From: JANQIV01 sp050117315
GTDB taxonomy: Bacteria > Bacteroidota > Ignavibacteria > Ignavibacteriales > Melioribacteraceae
Reading direction: 5' to 3'
Length of the DNA stretch: 57,572 nucleotides
Assembly: GCA_050117315.1 (NCBI GenBank)
Contig: JASFMY010000028.1
Location: 1 to 57,572, forward strand
Shown here one piece after another: positions 1 through 9,643 of the stretch (positions are counted from its first letter, which is position 1; each line of letters opens with the position of its first letter). The position numbers and the translations under genes are program-made. The notes beneath the pieces are model-generated. The model had not been told where the DNA came from and searched no databases. It saw only the letters and a list, made by a program, of their open reading frames with translations.

Positions 1-101
1 TTGCCTTTTTATGCAAAAAAAAGCTTTTTCTCTCTCTTTTTCTGCTTGCTTTTTCTCCTTAACTTATTTTATTCCCCCCACTTATCGTTTTACGTCCAGC
101 C

Positions 102-396
102 ACTAATTAGTGTCCGGTCGGATACTAATAACTATTTACAAATGAATAAGTTATATGATTTATTTTCCTCGAATATTTCCAGAAGGTCCGCTTACGTAAA
201 TAGAAGCTACGGCGGACAGGCTAAATTGCCACACCCGCCTACCGGCGAGGCAGGTTGTTTTATTGCCGTTGAAGCTTCATCACAACAATTTGACTATTGA
301 GCAATTTAACAATTGATATGATTATTCAAGCGTGAAATACTTTGGAACTTATTTGATCATAACAATTTGCAGATATTCGACCGGACACTAATTAGT
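102..396. repeat. MITE-like element with 23-bp terminal inverted repeats
   Basis: A 23-base sequence at 102-124 recurs in reverse complement at 374-396 with one mismatch; both arms contain the core GTGTCCGGTCG and end in the palindrome ACTAATTAGT. The 295-bp unit holds no transposase. If the termini begin at GTGTCC, both ends are flanked by TAATTA, compatible with a 6-bp target duplication, but the palindrome makes the border ambiguous. A separate GC-rich palindromic stretch lies inside near 231-252. The size, terminal repeats and lack of coding capacity are what one expects of a non-autonomous insertion element; no IS family is assigned. Positions 1-101 show nothing recognisable. Confidence 0.6.
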
Positions 397-1451
397 TTTT
401 TTTGATTAATTCCGAAGTTATATCTTCTCCAAAATTTATATTTAGTTAGAGAAGAATAAACAACCAATATTTCGAATACTTTAAATCTTAGTAAGAAGTG
501 GATAATTCTATAGCTTAATATCAAAAATCCGATAAAAACAACCGAATCGAAAAGAAATAACATGGTGTCCGAAAAGATAAAAGGAAACTGTTCTGATAAT
601 TCATGAAAGTTAAAAAAGGAATAAATATAAAAGAGCGGTACAGGGTTTATGAAAACAGCCATGGCAATAATAAATCCGTGCGCGGTTTCAATTGCCCTTT
701 TGGGACAAATATTCATACAATGCATACAGCTTTCACACTTGTGTGTCCAGTAAGGCCGGCCGTCAATTGATTTAATTGCATTAACCGGGCATTCTTTTTT
801 ACAAAGCCCGCAATTGTTACAATCACCTGATGCAATAAAAGATTTTGCAAACATAAACCTGCCGAACAAATAATATAATACCGAAACAGGACTAATCAAC
901 AAATCTTGGATTATATCTTTTAGCGCTTTTAAATCACGCTTGCCGTCAAGAATTTTATCTGCAAATTCAATCACCTCTTCTTTTCTCTTTTCATAAATAG
1001 ATGTGATAGCGGAATCTTTTAATCCCGGGTGCAGCGATATCCAGTTTGACGGTAAATCGACCGGGCGCATACCGATTATTTTGAATCCTTTTAACAGCAG
1101 CACCAATGATGAAAAGAGTTGAGTAATTCCGCTTAGCCCGGGAAAAAATATTTTCCCGAATTTTAAACCGCCGCGTGTGTTCATTATAAACGCTTTGCAA
1201 TTCTTTGCTTTTGGAAATCTCAAAATAAAATGAAGCATTAAAGGGGGAAAATTAAAACCATGTGTCTGAGATATGAACCCAACTAATGAATTCTCTTTCG
1301 GTATTACGGGCTTTTTTCTATTTGACTCCGCTAAATTTACAAGTGTTGTTTTTATGTTCTTTTCTTCGGTAATATTGTTAATCCACCGGGCAACATTTAA
1401 CGCATTGCCCGTTCCCGAAAAATAATAAATGATCAATTCATCGAAGTTCAT
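357..1451 (-). CDS. EFR1-type flavodoxin/ferredoxin fusion protein
   Basis: The N-terminus carries the flavodoxin FMN phosphate-binding signature YYFSGTGN (about residues 10-17). Around residues 205-255 there are two 4Fe-4S motifs, CNNCGLCKKECP and CESCMHCMNICP. Two or three hydrophobic segments follow. This matches EFR1-family proteins, thought to move electrons between flavin and ferredoxin clusters; the partner is unknown. ATG at 1451 is preferred over the in-frame GTG at 1454. The last residues (LISVRSNI and following) and the stop codon lie inside the inverted-repeat element at 102-396, so the native C-terminus has been replaced by element sequence. Confidence 0.8.
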   Translation of the reverse strand: MNFDELIIYYFSGTGNALNVARWINNITEEKNIKTTLVNLAESNRKKPVIPKENSLVGFISQTHGFNFPPLMLHFILRFPKAKNCKAFIMNTRGGLKFGKIFFPGLSGITQLFSSLVLLLKGFKIIGMRPVDLPSNWISLHPGLKDSAITSIYEKRKEEVIEFADKILDGKRDLKALKDIIQDLLISPVSVLYYLFGRFMFAKSFIASGDCNNCGLCKKECPVNAIKSIDGRPYWTHKCESCMHCMNICPKRAIETAHGFIIAMAVFINPVPLFYIYSFFNFHELSEQFPFIFSDTMLFLFDSVVFIGFLILSYRIIHFLLRFKVFEILVVYSSLTKYKFWRRYNFGINQKKLISVRSNICKLL

Positions 1452-1549
1452 CACTGATCTTAAAGATTATCAACTGTTTAGTTAAATAAACAAATATAAC
1501 TATTTACGATATTTTTAGATCTATGACTACATTATAATTTTACAGTCTC

Positions 1550-2710
1550 TCAATGTCTTTTATTCGAAAACTTAAACACAAACGGAATAGCTGCAAATCC
1601 AAGCAGTGCGGAAATTAAAAATGATTCCTCTAATCCGAGTAAGTCGCCCAAAGCGCCTATAATCATTATTGTAATAGCTCCCGCTCCAAAATTTATAGTC
1701 ATATAAATCCCGTTTAGAAAGGCAGGGCGTTCACTTTTGAGATCGTTTATTTCAGCCATCATAACGGGTGTAGTCCCGAATAGAAATACACCGAGTAAAA
1801 TCAATAAAACAAACATAAGCACACCGTCAACGTATATAAACAAAAGCATTAAAACCGGGGAAACAATTGTAGCAATAAACAAGGTGGTGCGTCTGCCTAC
1901 TTTATCGGATATTGTTCCCGAAACTAATGTTCCGGCTGCCCCGGCAAATTGCAGAATTGAAAACGAGATCCCGCCAAGCCAAACGCTCTCGCCTTTTGCC
2001 GTAATAAAAGTAGGAAGAAAATAAGTCATTGAAGCCTTCACGAGCGAGTTGAAAAACGAAACTCCCGTAATGCCTATAAATAAAGGCATATAACTAATTA
2101 ATGTTTTTTTTATACTAATTTCTGCTTTGTCTTTTCTAAATTCGTCTGATATTTTAATCTTACTCAGCTTAAAATAAAGCACAACAGATGCGGCAATACC
2201 AAAAGGTATCAGCTTCCATGTCCCTTCCAGACCCCAAACAGAAACAGAGCCTAAAATTACAAGCGGACCAAGGCTCCGGGCAAATTCTCCCCCGAGCATA
2301 AAAAAGCTCATTGCTTTACCTACCTTGGTTCCCGCTATTTTTCTGATCATTACCGGGGCAGGTACGTGGAATAATGATGCGCTTACTCCCATTATCAAAA
2401 GCAGGATAACCAAAACAATATAATGCGGCGCAGAACCTAGCAGGCTCATTACAATCGCGGTAATTGCAGGGGAAACAATCAGCAGATATCTAACCGGCAG
2501 TTTATCTGCAATTAACCCGATAAAGGGATTTAACAATGAAGACCCTCTCTGGAAAATTGTTAACAAGCCTGCAAGCGAGTATGAAAATTTTAATTTATCA
2601 ATCAACAACGGTAGTATTGGCGCTAAAAAAGAAGAAAATATATCATGCAGCATATGTGCTATTGATATAAGTATAACATTCCCGGTCTGAAATTTATTTT
2701 TATCGTTCAT
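1550..2710 (-). CDS. MFS transporter, fosmidomycin-resistance (Fsr)-like
   Basis: The 386-residue protein is hydrophobic throughout, with about 12 predicted membrane segments. It has MFS loop motifs between TM2 and TM3 (GLIADKLPVR) and after the central loop (GTISDKVGRR). The N-terminal HMLHDIFSSFLAPILPLL stretch and overall layout resemble the Fsr/fosmidomycin-resistance branch of drug exporters. The substrate cannot be read from sequence. It is monocistronic, divergent from the HAD gene at 2788 and separated by about 100 bp from the EFR1 gene downstream. Confidence 0.8.
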   Translation of the reverse strand: MNDKNKFQTGNVILISIAHMLHDIFSSFLAPILPLLIDKLKFSYSLAGLLTIFQRGSSLLNPFIGLIADKLPVRYLLIVSPAITAIVMSLLGSAPHYIVLVILLLIMGVSASLFHVPAPVMIRKIAGTKVGKAMSFFMLGGEFARSLGPLVILGSVSVWGLEGTWKLIPFGIAASVVLYFKLSKIKISDEFRKDKAEISIKKTLISYMPLFIGITGVSFFNSLVKASMTYFLPTFITAKGESVWLGGISFSILQFAGAAGTLVSGTISDKVGRRTTLFIATIVSPVLMLLFIYVDGVLMFVLLILLGVFLFGTTPVMMAEINDLKSERPAFLNGIYMTINFGAGAITIMIIGALGDLLGLEESFLISALLGFAAIPFVFKFSNKRH

Positions 2711-2787
2711 TTTTTCTTTGATTAAATGAAAAGAAATATCAAATCACTATCTTTGGAATCCAAATTTATAATAATAAAGTTGATGAA

Positions 2788-3420
2788 ATGATAAAAGCGA
2801 TATTTTTTGATAATGACGGCATTCTTGTTGATACTGAAAAACTTTACTTTCAGTCAAACAAAATTATCTTAAAGGAGTTTGGTATTGAATTAACAACCGG
2901 ACTGTATATAGAAAATTACCTAAAAAGATCAAAAGGCACATGGCATTTCCTTAAAAAATTGGGTGTTAGTGATGAAGATATTATAAAACTTCGTGATAAA
3001 AGAAACAACATTTACAACGAACTATTAAAACATAACAGCATTAAAATAGAAGGTGTTGAAGAAACACTTCAGTATCTTTACGGGAAATATAAACTTGTGA
3101 TAGTTACAAGTTCACGCAGAGATCATTTCGAAACTATTCACTCTAATACGGGATTACTAAAATATTTCGATTTTACATTAACCTCGGATGAGTGCCCGGT
3201 AACAAAACCCGATCCGCTTCCGTACTTAACGGCATTAAAGCAATCCGGTTTTAAAAAGGAAGAATGTATAATTGTTGAAGATTCCGAGAGGGGTTTAAAA
3301 TCAGCAATTGCTGCAGGAATCAAATGTTACGTTATTCCAACGGAATTGACAAAAAATTCAGACTTTACCGGAGCGGGAGAAATATTAAACTACATTACTG
3401 AAATTAAAAATTATCTGTAG
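2788..3420 (+). CDS. HAD superfamily hydrolase (beta-phosphoglucomutase-like, subfamily IA)
   Basis: The 210-residue protein opens with the HAD motif I DNDGILVDTE (residues 8-17), supplying the Asp nucleophile and Asp acid/base. A helical cap follows, then motif II in VIVTSS (about 105), motif III Lys in TKPDPLPY (about 139) and motif IV in IIVEDSERGL (about 161-170). This is the phosphoglycolate phosphatase/beta-PGM group of small-molecule phosphatases and mutases. The substrate is unknown. All catalytic positions appear intact. Divergent from the MFS gene. Confidence 0.85.
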   Translation: MIKAIFFDNDGILVDTEKLYFQSNKIILKEFGIELTTGLYIENYLKRSKGTWHFLKKLGVSDEDIIKLRDKRNNIYNELLKHNSIKIEGVEETLQYLYGKYKLVIVTSSRRDHFETIHSNTGLLKYFDFTLTSDECPVTKPDPLPYLTALKQSGFKKEECIIVEDSERGLKSAIAAGIKCYVIPTELTKNSDFTGAGEILNYITEIKNYL

Positions 3421-3554
3421 AAAAGATTTCCTAAAATTATTGTGGGAAAGAACAATTATTTATTGTAATAAGAATATTGTTTTTCATATCATTTCGTTAT
3501 TCAGCAAGTGAGAACATAAACGACAATTTTGTTAACTGTTTATAAAGGGTTATC

Positions 3555-3998
3555 ATGTCAAAACACGTTGCAAAAATAGTTTGGAATAAAACAACAAAAT
3601 CATTCAAGTATAATGATTACAGTAGGGAACACGATTGGTTTTTTGATAACGACGAAATTGTTAAAGCTTCGGCTTCTCCAAAAATTTAAAGGAAAAGAAG
3701 AATATGTTGATCCGGAAGAAGCATTCGTTGCTGCGCTTTCAAGCTGTCACATGCTTACCTTTTTAGCCATCTGTTCGCGCAAAAATATTATTGTAAAAAG
3801 TTATGAAGATAAAGCAGAGGGCTTTCTCGAATTAAACGATGAAAAAAATTAGTACTTACTAAAGGGAATTTAAATTCCAACGTTGAATTCGAAACAGAAC
3901 TTGAGCCGGAGTTGTTAAAAGAAATTCATGAACAGTCACATAATGATTGTTTTCTTGCAAACTCCGTAAAAACCAAAATTACTGTAAATATTAAATAG
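3555..3998 (+). pseudogene. OsmC-family peroxiredoxin gene with two compensating frameshifts
   Basis: Read with two frame changes, the region encodes a 147-residue OsmC protein. Both conserved cysteines are present: SSCHMLTF in the middle and HNDCFLANS near the C-terminus. The reading frame opens at ATG 3555. It needs one base fewer in the A5 run at 3680-3684 (otherwise TAA follows at once), then one base more in the A7 run at 3842-3848 (otherwise TAG at 3850-3852), and returns to the original frame to stop at 3996-3998. Net shift is zero. OsmC proteins reduce organic hydroperoxides. It is either a very recent pseudogene or an assembly error in two homopolymers. It ends 8 bp before the amidotransferase gene. 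Confidence 0.75.
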
Positions 3999-4006
3999 AG
4001 GCGTAC

Positions 4007-4696
4007 ATGAAATTTCTAATTATCGAACATGCAGAACATGAAAACCCGGGGATAATTTCTGACTGGATTGAAGAAAATAATTTCTCAGCAACAACTGTAA
4101 AACCCTTTACAGGTGACAAACTTTCCTTTGAAAATGATTTCGATTTTTTATTAATCATGGGTGGACCTCAATCATTAATTGAAATTGATAAAAACCCTTA
4201 TATCAAAGACGAAATCGAGTTCACAAAAAATATAATTGAGGAAGGGAAATATGTGCTGGGGATTTGCCTGGGCGCGCAAATTATTTGTGATGCAGTCGGC
4301 AGCAAAACTGTTCACAGCGAATTTAAAGAGTACGGTTTTTATCCCGTTACTTTCACGGATGAAGCGTTAGATAAACCTTTATTGAAGGGCTTTCCCAAGG
4401 GATTAAATATCCTTCATTGGCACGGGGATATGCCCGGGGTAAATAATAATGCAACATTAATCGGGAGCAGTGCAGGATGTTCAAATCAAGGATTTATTTA
4501 CAGCGAAAAAGTTGCATGGTTACAATTTCACATGGAAATTTCAAGAAAAGATATGGATGCACTAAGTAAATTCGACGAGAAAACTCTTAAAGAAGAAAGC
4601 AAGTATGTAATGCCTATTGAGGAAATTAGGAATCACAATTTTGATGAAATGAATAATTACATGAAATTGCTTTTAGATAATCTTATAAAAAAATAG
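4007..4696 (+). CDS. Class I glutamine amidotransferase (GMP synthase-like)
   Basis: The 229-residue protein has the nucleophile elbow LGICLGAQ (Cys about residue 86), an oxyanion region MGGPQS near 51-56 and the catalytic His in QFHMEIS (about 173), the layout of class I GATase domains. No synthetase domain is attached, so it belongs to the stand-alone amidotransferase group related to GuaA N-domains and gamma-glutamyl-peptide hydrolases. The true substrate is not inferable. It lies 8 bp behind the OsmC gene, consistent with a two-gene transcript. Confidence 0.85.
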   Translation: MKFLIIEHAEHENPGIISDWIEENNFSATTVKPFTGDKLSFENDFDFLLIMGGPQSLIEIDKNPYIKDEIEFTKNIIEEGKYVLGICLGAQIICDAVGSKTVHSEFKEYGFYPVTFTDEALDKPLLKGFPKGLNILHWHGDMPGVNNNATLIGSSAGCSNQGFIYSEKVAWLQFHMEISRKDMDALSKFDEKTLKEESKYVMPIEEIRNHNFDEMNNYMKLLLDNLIKK

Positions 4697-4876
4697 AACG
4701 TCATTAAAATAATTAGGAACCATAAAGCTATACGTTCCCTTAATTTTTTAAGCCTCGTTTTATAAAGTCAACTTTCTTTCCATTTGCAAGGGTAGCAATA
4801 ATTTTTAGTGGAAGATTTTTTTATTTTAGATTATAAAAAATACTTTATTGTATTAATAAAATAAGTGTAGAATTTG

Positions 4877-6952
4877 ATGAGTTTTGAAATAAGAAATTTC
4901 TTTTACCCTAAATCAATTTGTGTTGTTGGGGCATCAACCAAAGAAAAAAGCATTGGATACGAATTATTAAAAACTATAAGTACATTCGGCTACAGGGAAA
5001 TTATATACCCCGTTAATCCAAAAGCTGAAAGCGTGCTTGGGTATAAGTGTTACAAATCAATTGAAGAAATTAACGCCCAAATTGATTTAGCAATCATAGC
5101 TGTACCTAAACAGTTTGTTGGAGTATCGATTGACACTCTTCTGCAAAAAGGCGTTAAATCGATTGTGTTAATAACTGCTGGGTTCAAAGAAATCGGAAAA
5201 GCAGGCGAAGAGATTGAAAACAAGATATTGCAAAAAATTAAAGACGCCGGCGCAAGAATGGTTGGCCCAAACTGCATGGGGGTAATAAATACAGTTGCAG
5301 ATGTAAAACTTAATGCGACTTTTGTTGCCGAAAAACCGGAGTTTGGAAATACCGGCTTCTTCTCGCAAAGCGGAGCTTTAGGTGCGGCTGTTCTGAACTC
5401 ATTGAGAGAGACAAATATTAAGTTTGCTCATTTCATCAGCGCCGGAAACAAGGCAGATATAAATGAAAGTGACTTGTTAAAATACTGGCAGACAGATGAC
5501 AACATAAAAACGTTAACCTATTACCTGGAAAGCTTTGTAAACGGTGAAAAGTTTATAATTCCCTTCTTAAAAAATGAAATTGATAAACCGGTAATTGTTC
5601 TAAAAGCAGGTAAAACAGCGGGTGGAATGAAAGCAGCCTCTTCACATACCGGAGCATTAAGTAGTAAAGATAAGGTTGTTGACGCTTTACTTAACCAGTT
5701 CGGAATTATTCGAGTTAAAGACTTGAATGAAATGTTTAATACGGCAAAAGGGTTTGAAAATTTCAAATCGCCAAAGGGAAATAGAGTTGCCGTAATCACA
5801 AATGCCGGTGGTCCTGCAATTTTAGCTGTAGACAGTTTGGTAAAAGAGAATTTAGAATTAGCCGAACTCACTGAAGAAACAAGAAATAAGTTGAGAGAGA
5901 TTGTTCACCCTGAAGGCAGTATAAACAACCCGGTTGATTTATTGCCCGGCGGCAATGCAGAAGCTTATAAAAAAGTAAATGAAATTGTAATTGAAGATGA
6001 CAATGTTGATGCCGTAATTTCAATCTTTGTTGAACCGGTTATGGTAAAGCCGTTTGACGTAGTTGAAGCAGTGTACGATGTTAAAACCGATAAACCCATT
6101 ATCCAGGCGGTTATGCCGCTGCCGGAGTTTTGGGATATTTATAAACGTGATTCAAAAAAGCAGTTGCCTGTCTTCAAAAATCCCGAAGAACCTGCAGAAG
6201 TAATCTCTAATATGTTGTTCTATAATAAATCGAAAAGAAAATTAACCGAAAACAAAAATCAATATGAATTGATATTAGGATGCAAGGAAAGCAAAGAGTA
6301 TAATTTTGAAAAGGGATTTTTAACGCAGAAGAATGTAAACGAAATTGCTTTCGATTACGGCATTCCTGTAATAAAAAACATATTGATAAAAACGGGATCA
6401 CTAGAAAGATTACATGATGAGATTTACCCGCTTGTAATAAAGGGCATTGGCAAAGACGCAATTCACAAATCGGAATTAAATGCCGTAAAACTTGATATCA
6501 GGAATAAAGATGAGCTGCTTGCAAGCGCTGAAGAAATTGAAAAGAGTTTTATAAAATATAATTTCAAGTTGGATGAATTTTTGATTCAGCCTTTTATAAA
6601 AACCAAGCATGAAATTTTACTCGGCGGATTCAGGGACCCTTCGTTCGGCCCGGTGATTATGTTTGGAACCGGCGGTAAGTATGTTGAAGTAGTTTGCGAT
6701 ACGGTTATTAAATCCGCTTACCTCTGCGGTGAAGATATTGACGACATGATCAGCAGCACTGTAATAGGAAAAATACTAAAAGGCGTTAGAGGCGAAAGGC
6801 CTATTGATATTGATAATGTGAAAAATATAATTTTATCGTCGGCGCGGATGCTGATAGAAAATAAAAACATTACGGAGTTTGATTTGAACCCGTTGATAGT
6901 TGCAGATGACAACTCGCTTCATGCAGTAGATATTAGAATAAAGTGGGAATAG
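4877..6952 (+). CDS. Acetate--CoA ligase (ADP-forming), fused alpha-beta subunits
   Basis: About 690 residues in the order CoA-binding Rossmann domain (1-130, VVGASTKEKSIGYE), two succinyl-CoA-synthetase-like ligase domains (about 150-450) and a C-terminal ATP-grasp domain (about 480-690). SSHTGALSS carries the likely phospho-acceptor His257, and GKDAIHKSE lies in the ATP-grasp part. Such enzymes convert acyl-CoA plus ADP and phosphate to acid plus ATP, conserving energy in fermentation. ATG 4877 is chosen over the in-frame TTG immediately before it. The upstream 180 bp is AT-rich without a recognisable site. Confidence 0.9.
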   Translation: MSFEIRNFFYPKSICVVGASTKEKSIGYELLKTISTFGYREIIYPVNPKAESVLGYKCYKSIEEINAQIDLAIIAVPKQFVGVSIDTLLQKGVKSIVLITAGFKEIGKAGEEIENKILQKIKDAGARMVGPNCMGVINTVADVKLNATFVAEKPEFGNTGFFSQSGALGAAVLNSLRETNIKFAHFISAGNKADINESDLLKYWQTDDNIKTLTYYLESFVNGEKFIIPFLKNEIDKPVIVLKAGKTAGGMKAASSHTGALSSKDKVVDALLNQFGIIRVKDLNEMFNTAKGFENFKSPKGNRVAVITNAGGPAILAVDSLVKENLELAELTEETRNKLREIVHPEGSINNPVDLLPGGNAEAYKKVNEIVIEDDNVDAVISIFVEPVMVKPFDVVEAVYDVKTDKPIIQAVMPLPEFWDIYKRDSKKQLPVFKNPEEPAEVISNMLFYNKSKRKLTENKNQYELILGCKESKEYNFEKGFLTQKNVNEIAFDYGIPVIKNILIKTGSLERLHDEIYPLVIKGIGKDAIHKSELNAVKLDIRNKDELLASAEEIEKSFIKYNFKLDEFLIQPFIKTKHEILLGGFRDPSFGPVIMFGTGGKYVEVVCDTVIKSAYLCGEDIDDMISSTVIGKILKGVRGERPIDIDNVKNIILSSARMLIENKNITEFDLNPLIVADDNSLHAVDIRIKWE

Positions 6953-6960
6953 AAATTTTT

Positions 6961-7392
6961 CTATTCCCCTTCCAGATTCAGAAGATAATCCACAATTTTA
7001 CCCAAGTCTTTTACATCAATATTTCCGTAAGCGGGCATCACGGTTTTATACTTTTCTTTGTAAGCTTCAAATCTTTCATCACCAGAATAAGAGGAAGGAT
7101 TTCTTAAGTAATTTATTAAGTTATCTCTCGACCAATATTCTTTTCCAGAATATAAAGTCGGAGCAAGTTTAGTTCCTTTTAAATCAACACCGTGACAGTT
7201 TGTACAGCCGATTTTATTTAATAAGCTTAATCCGTCGGTAGATGAAGCGTTAATATTATTATCATTTTGTTGTTCACTGTAGAAATCCAGTTCATCACTA
7301 AAATCTTCTTCTTTCTCCGTTACCTTTGATAATAAAAAAAGAGCAATAAAAACTATTAGAAAAGCAGCGACCCACTTTTGAGCATTAGTCAT
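6961..7392 (-). CDS. Membrane-anchored monohaem cytochrome c
   Basis: The 143-residue protein starts with a single hydrophobic segment (about residues 8-23, WVAAFLIVFIALFLL), which is a signal anchor. An acidic/Asn-rich linker and a class I cytochrome c domain follow, with haem-binding CTNCH (about 63-67) and a candidate axial Met in VMPAYGN (about 118). It would sit on the periplasmic face and pass electrons to an oxidase or reductase; no such partner is adjacent. It converges with the acetyl-CoA synthetase gene, 8 bp between stops. Confidence 0.85.
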   Translation of the reverse strand: MTNAQKWVAAFLIVFIALFLLSKVTEKEEDFSDELDFYSEQQNDNNINASSTDGLSLLNKIGCTNCHGVDLKGTKLAPTLYSGKEYWSRDNLINYLRNPSSYSGDERFEAYKEKYKTVMPAYGNIDVKDLGKIVDYLLNLEGE

Positions 7393-7447
7393 TTTATTCC
7401 TTTTCTAAAAAATTCAATAGTAAAAGTAAATTTAACTGAAACCAATA

Positions 7448-9052
7448 TCAATTTGCCGATTCAATATTTTCGTTTATTTGGTCTTCGTAAAAGTTTTTGT
7501 ATTGTACGATTGTTTTATAAATTGTTTCCGCAATTTGTGATTGACCTTTTGCGCTTTTTAAAAATGCTTCATCCTGCCTGTTGGATAAAAATCCGCATTC
7601 AACTAAAACATTCGGCATAGAGGCACCAACTAGTACATAAAAGCCTGCCTGTTTTACTCCCCGTGAAGGAATTCCTTTAACTGTTTTTTTCCAATTTTCA
7701 TTTAACAAGTCGGAAAATTTTTCTGAGTAACGCATGTACTGCGAATGTGCCATACTTACTAGAATGAAATTTTCATCATCAAGTTTTTGATACATATCCG
7801 GATTGTCTTCGTATTTAATTACACTGTTTTCAAATTCTGCTATTTCAATTGCTTTTTGGGTTCTGCCGGGTCTAAGCAAATAAACTTCAAAACCCTTTGC
7901 GCTGCTCGGCTTTTTAGGTAAAGAATTCATGTGAATTGAAACGAAGAGCTTGCCGTTGTTTTCGTTTGCAATTTTTCCTCTTTTGTAAAGCTCAATAAAC
8001 TTATCGGTTTTTCTCGTGTAAACTACTTTAACATCAGGTAAACGTTTTTCAATCAGTTCACCTAATTTAAGCCCGACTCTCAGGTTTAAGTCTTTTTCTT
8101 TAGTTCCGCCAACTCCCAATGCCCCGCTGTCTTTTCCGCCGTGTCCCGGGTCAATAACTATAACATCAAACAGCCATTTTTTTATTTCATCGGAAATAAC
8201 GGGTTCGTCGGTTTTTAGTTTTTCATTGTGAATAGCTACAAGCAGATCGTTGGAAGATACATCCTGAAAAGCTTCGGATGTGTTGAAGCCTTCTTTTAAT
8301 AAAAACTCAAACTGGATATTTCCCTGAACACTTTGTGTACTTACTTTACGAACCAGACCTTTAGGTTTTGCTTTACGGATTTTGTTAAGGTCAACACTAA
8401 CCCCGGAAAGAAAAATAAAAAGCTTGTTGTTTTGAATTGAACTGCTGAACTTATTTATTTCTCTCTGAGAATTTAATCTTATTAATGTTCCGTTTGATTT
8501 TTCTTCTATCCTCAAATCATAAACATCAAAATCGGGATCTACTTCTCTTGTAACTCTAGGTTTTTTAATTATACTTCCCGGGGTGTCATCGGTTACGGCT
8601 ATGTCTTTAACAGCTTTGTCGGATACTGTTAAGTGTTTACTGCTTTTATCATAAAGCAATTCTTTGCCGTAGGCCAGGCTTATGTAATCCACGCAGTAAA
8701 TAAGGGGGATTAAAACATCGCCTCTCACCAAAAGTGTTGAAATAGGAAACTGGTAAATTTGTTGAGAATTATCAGCCCGGTTAATTAAAATTAGATATTG
8801 TGTTCTTCCGGTTACTTTTATTTTATAGTTGTCAAACTTAAGTTCTAATTTTGCCGATTCTTTATTGTAATAAAAATTACCGGAAAGTACGGTTGCCAGT
8901 TCTTTTGCCGAAACAAAATCGGTCCCTTTACGTGATAAATAAGAGATTCGTTCGGTTTGCCCGTCTATCGAAATACTCAGCTTTAGTAAACGCTGCGGGT
9001 AAATAAAATTTATTGATACCAATACAAGGATTAAAAGAAATTTTAATTTCAT
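7448..9052 (-). CDS. N-acetylmuramoyl-L-alanine amidase with AMIN-type N-terminal region
   Basis: The 534-residue protein has a signal peptide (residues 1-19), a beta-rich N-terminal region resembling copper-amine-oxidase-N/AMIN modules (about 20-270) and a C-terminal Amidase_3 domain. Zinc and catalytic residues are visible in VIDPGHGG (about 300), KEKDLNL, SIHMNS (about 378) and VLVECGFLSN (about 500). It cleaves the amide between N-acetylmuramic acid and the stem peptide in daughter-cell separation. It begins 3 bp after the methyltransferase gene, so the two are probably co-transcribed. Confidence 0.9.
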   Translation of the reverse strand: MKLKFLLILVLVSINFIYPQRLLKLSISIDGQTERISYLSRKGTDFVSAKELATVLSGNFYYNKESAKLELKFDNYKIKVTGRTQYLILINRADNSQQIYQFPISTLLVRGDVLIPLIYCVDYISLAYGKELLYDKSSKHLTVSDKAVKDIAVTDDTPGSIIKKPRVTREVDPDFDVYDLRIEEKSNGTLIRLNSQREINKFSSSIQNNKLFIFLSGVSVDLNKIRKAKPKGLVRKVSTQSVQGNIQFEFLLKEGFNTSEAFQDVSSNDLLVAIHNEKLKTDEPVISDEIKKWLFDVIVIDPGHGGKDSGALGVGGTKEKDLNLRVGLKLGELIEKRLPDVKVVYTRKTDKFIELYKRGKIANENNGKLFVSIHMNSLPKKPSSAKGFEVYLLRPGRTQKAIEIAEFENSVIKYEDNPDMYQKLDDENFILVSMAHSQYMRYSEKFSDLLNENWKKTVKGIPSRGVKQAGFYVLVGASMPNVLVECGFLSNRQDEAFLKSAKGQSQIAETIYKTIVQYKNFYEDQINENIESAN

Positions 9053-9055
9053 AAA

Positions 9056-9643
9056 TTATCCGATAAAGGGAATAAAGAAGCCTGTTTTTTTCTTGTATTG
9101 TAAAAATTGTTCTTTAAAATGTTCGGAAAAAATTTCTTCTTCTTTTTTTGCCCTAAGAAAAAACAAAGGGAATTCTACCAAAAGAACCAGGGGAATAATA
9201 ACATAACCCATTAAGGCCGCACCGACACCGAGATCGGATAATATCTGGCTAACGTACTGCGGATGCCTTATAATCCCGTAAGGACCTTTTGTTATCAATT
9301 GATGCCCTTTAAGAATTACTATTTCCTGCGCATAATTTTCTTTTAGATATTTATACGACCAAACTTGATTCCATGAAAATATTATAAAAAGGATTAATCC
9401 TGTTATTCTAAACAACATTTCATTCTCAATTAAACCTGAACCAAAAGTTCCTATATTAAATATCGCCAGGACCTGTGCAATTAAAATTAAAGCCGAGATA
9501 TTAGGCGGTATTTTCTGAAGATAAGTTTTCGGTTTTTTTATTGCCTTGGTCAGCGAAGTTTTAATTCCTTTTTTTGCGCCGCCATAATTTGCACTAATAG
9601 TAACAAATAAATTAATTCCTACGATAATATTGATTGGATCCAT
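9056..9643 (-). CDS. ICMT/PEMT-like membrane methyltransferase
   Basis: The 195-residue protein has four to five hydrophobic segments. Its C-terminal half carries the isoprenylcysteine carboxyl methyltransferase-type signature KGPYGIIRHPQYVSQIL, where the R-H-P element binds S-adenosylmethionine. Bacterial members of this group methylate unknown lipid or small-molecule substrates. The stop is 3 bp from the amidase start, suggesting an operon of envelope genes. The region 9644-9885 upstream is AT-rich with no recognised feature except the ribosome-binding site of the next gene. Confidence 0.75.
   Translation of the reverse strand: MDPINIIVGINLFVTISANYGGAKKGIKTSLTKAIKKPKTYLQKIPPNISALILIAQVLAIFNIGTFGSGLIENEMLFRITGLILFIIFSWNQVWSYKYLKENYAQEIVILKGHQLITKGPYGIIRHPQYVSQILSDLGVGAALMGYVIIPLVLLVEFPLFFLRAKKEEEIFSEHFKEQFLQYKKKTGFFIPFIG

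Noticed and set aside
1..300. 99-residue open frame at the left edge
   Set aside because: It runs through the inverted-repeat element, starts on TTG, and its translation after residue 33 is element sequence with no protein-like pattern; treated as spurious.
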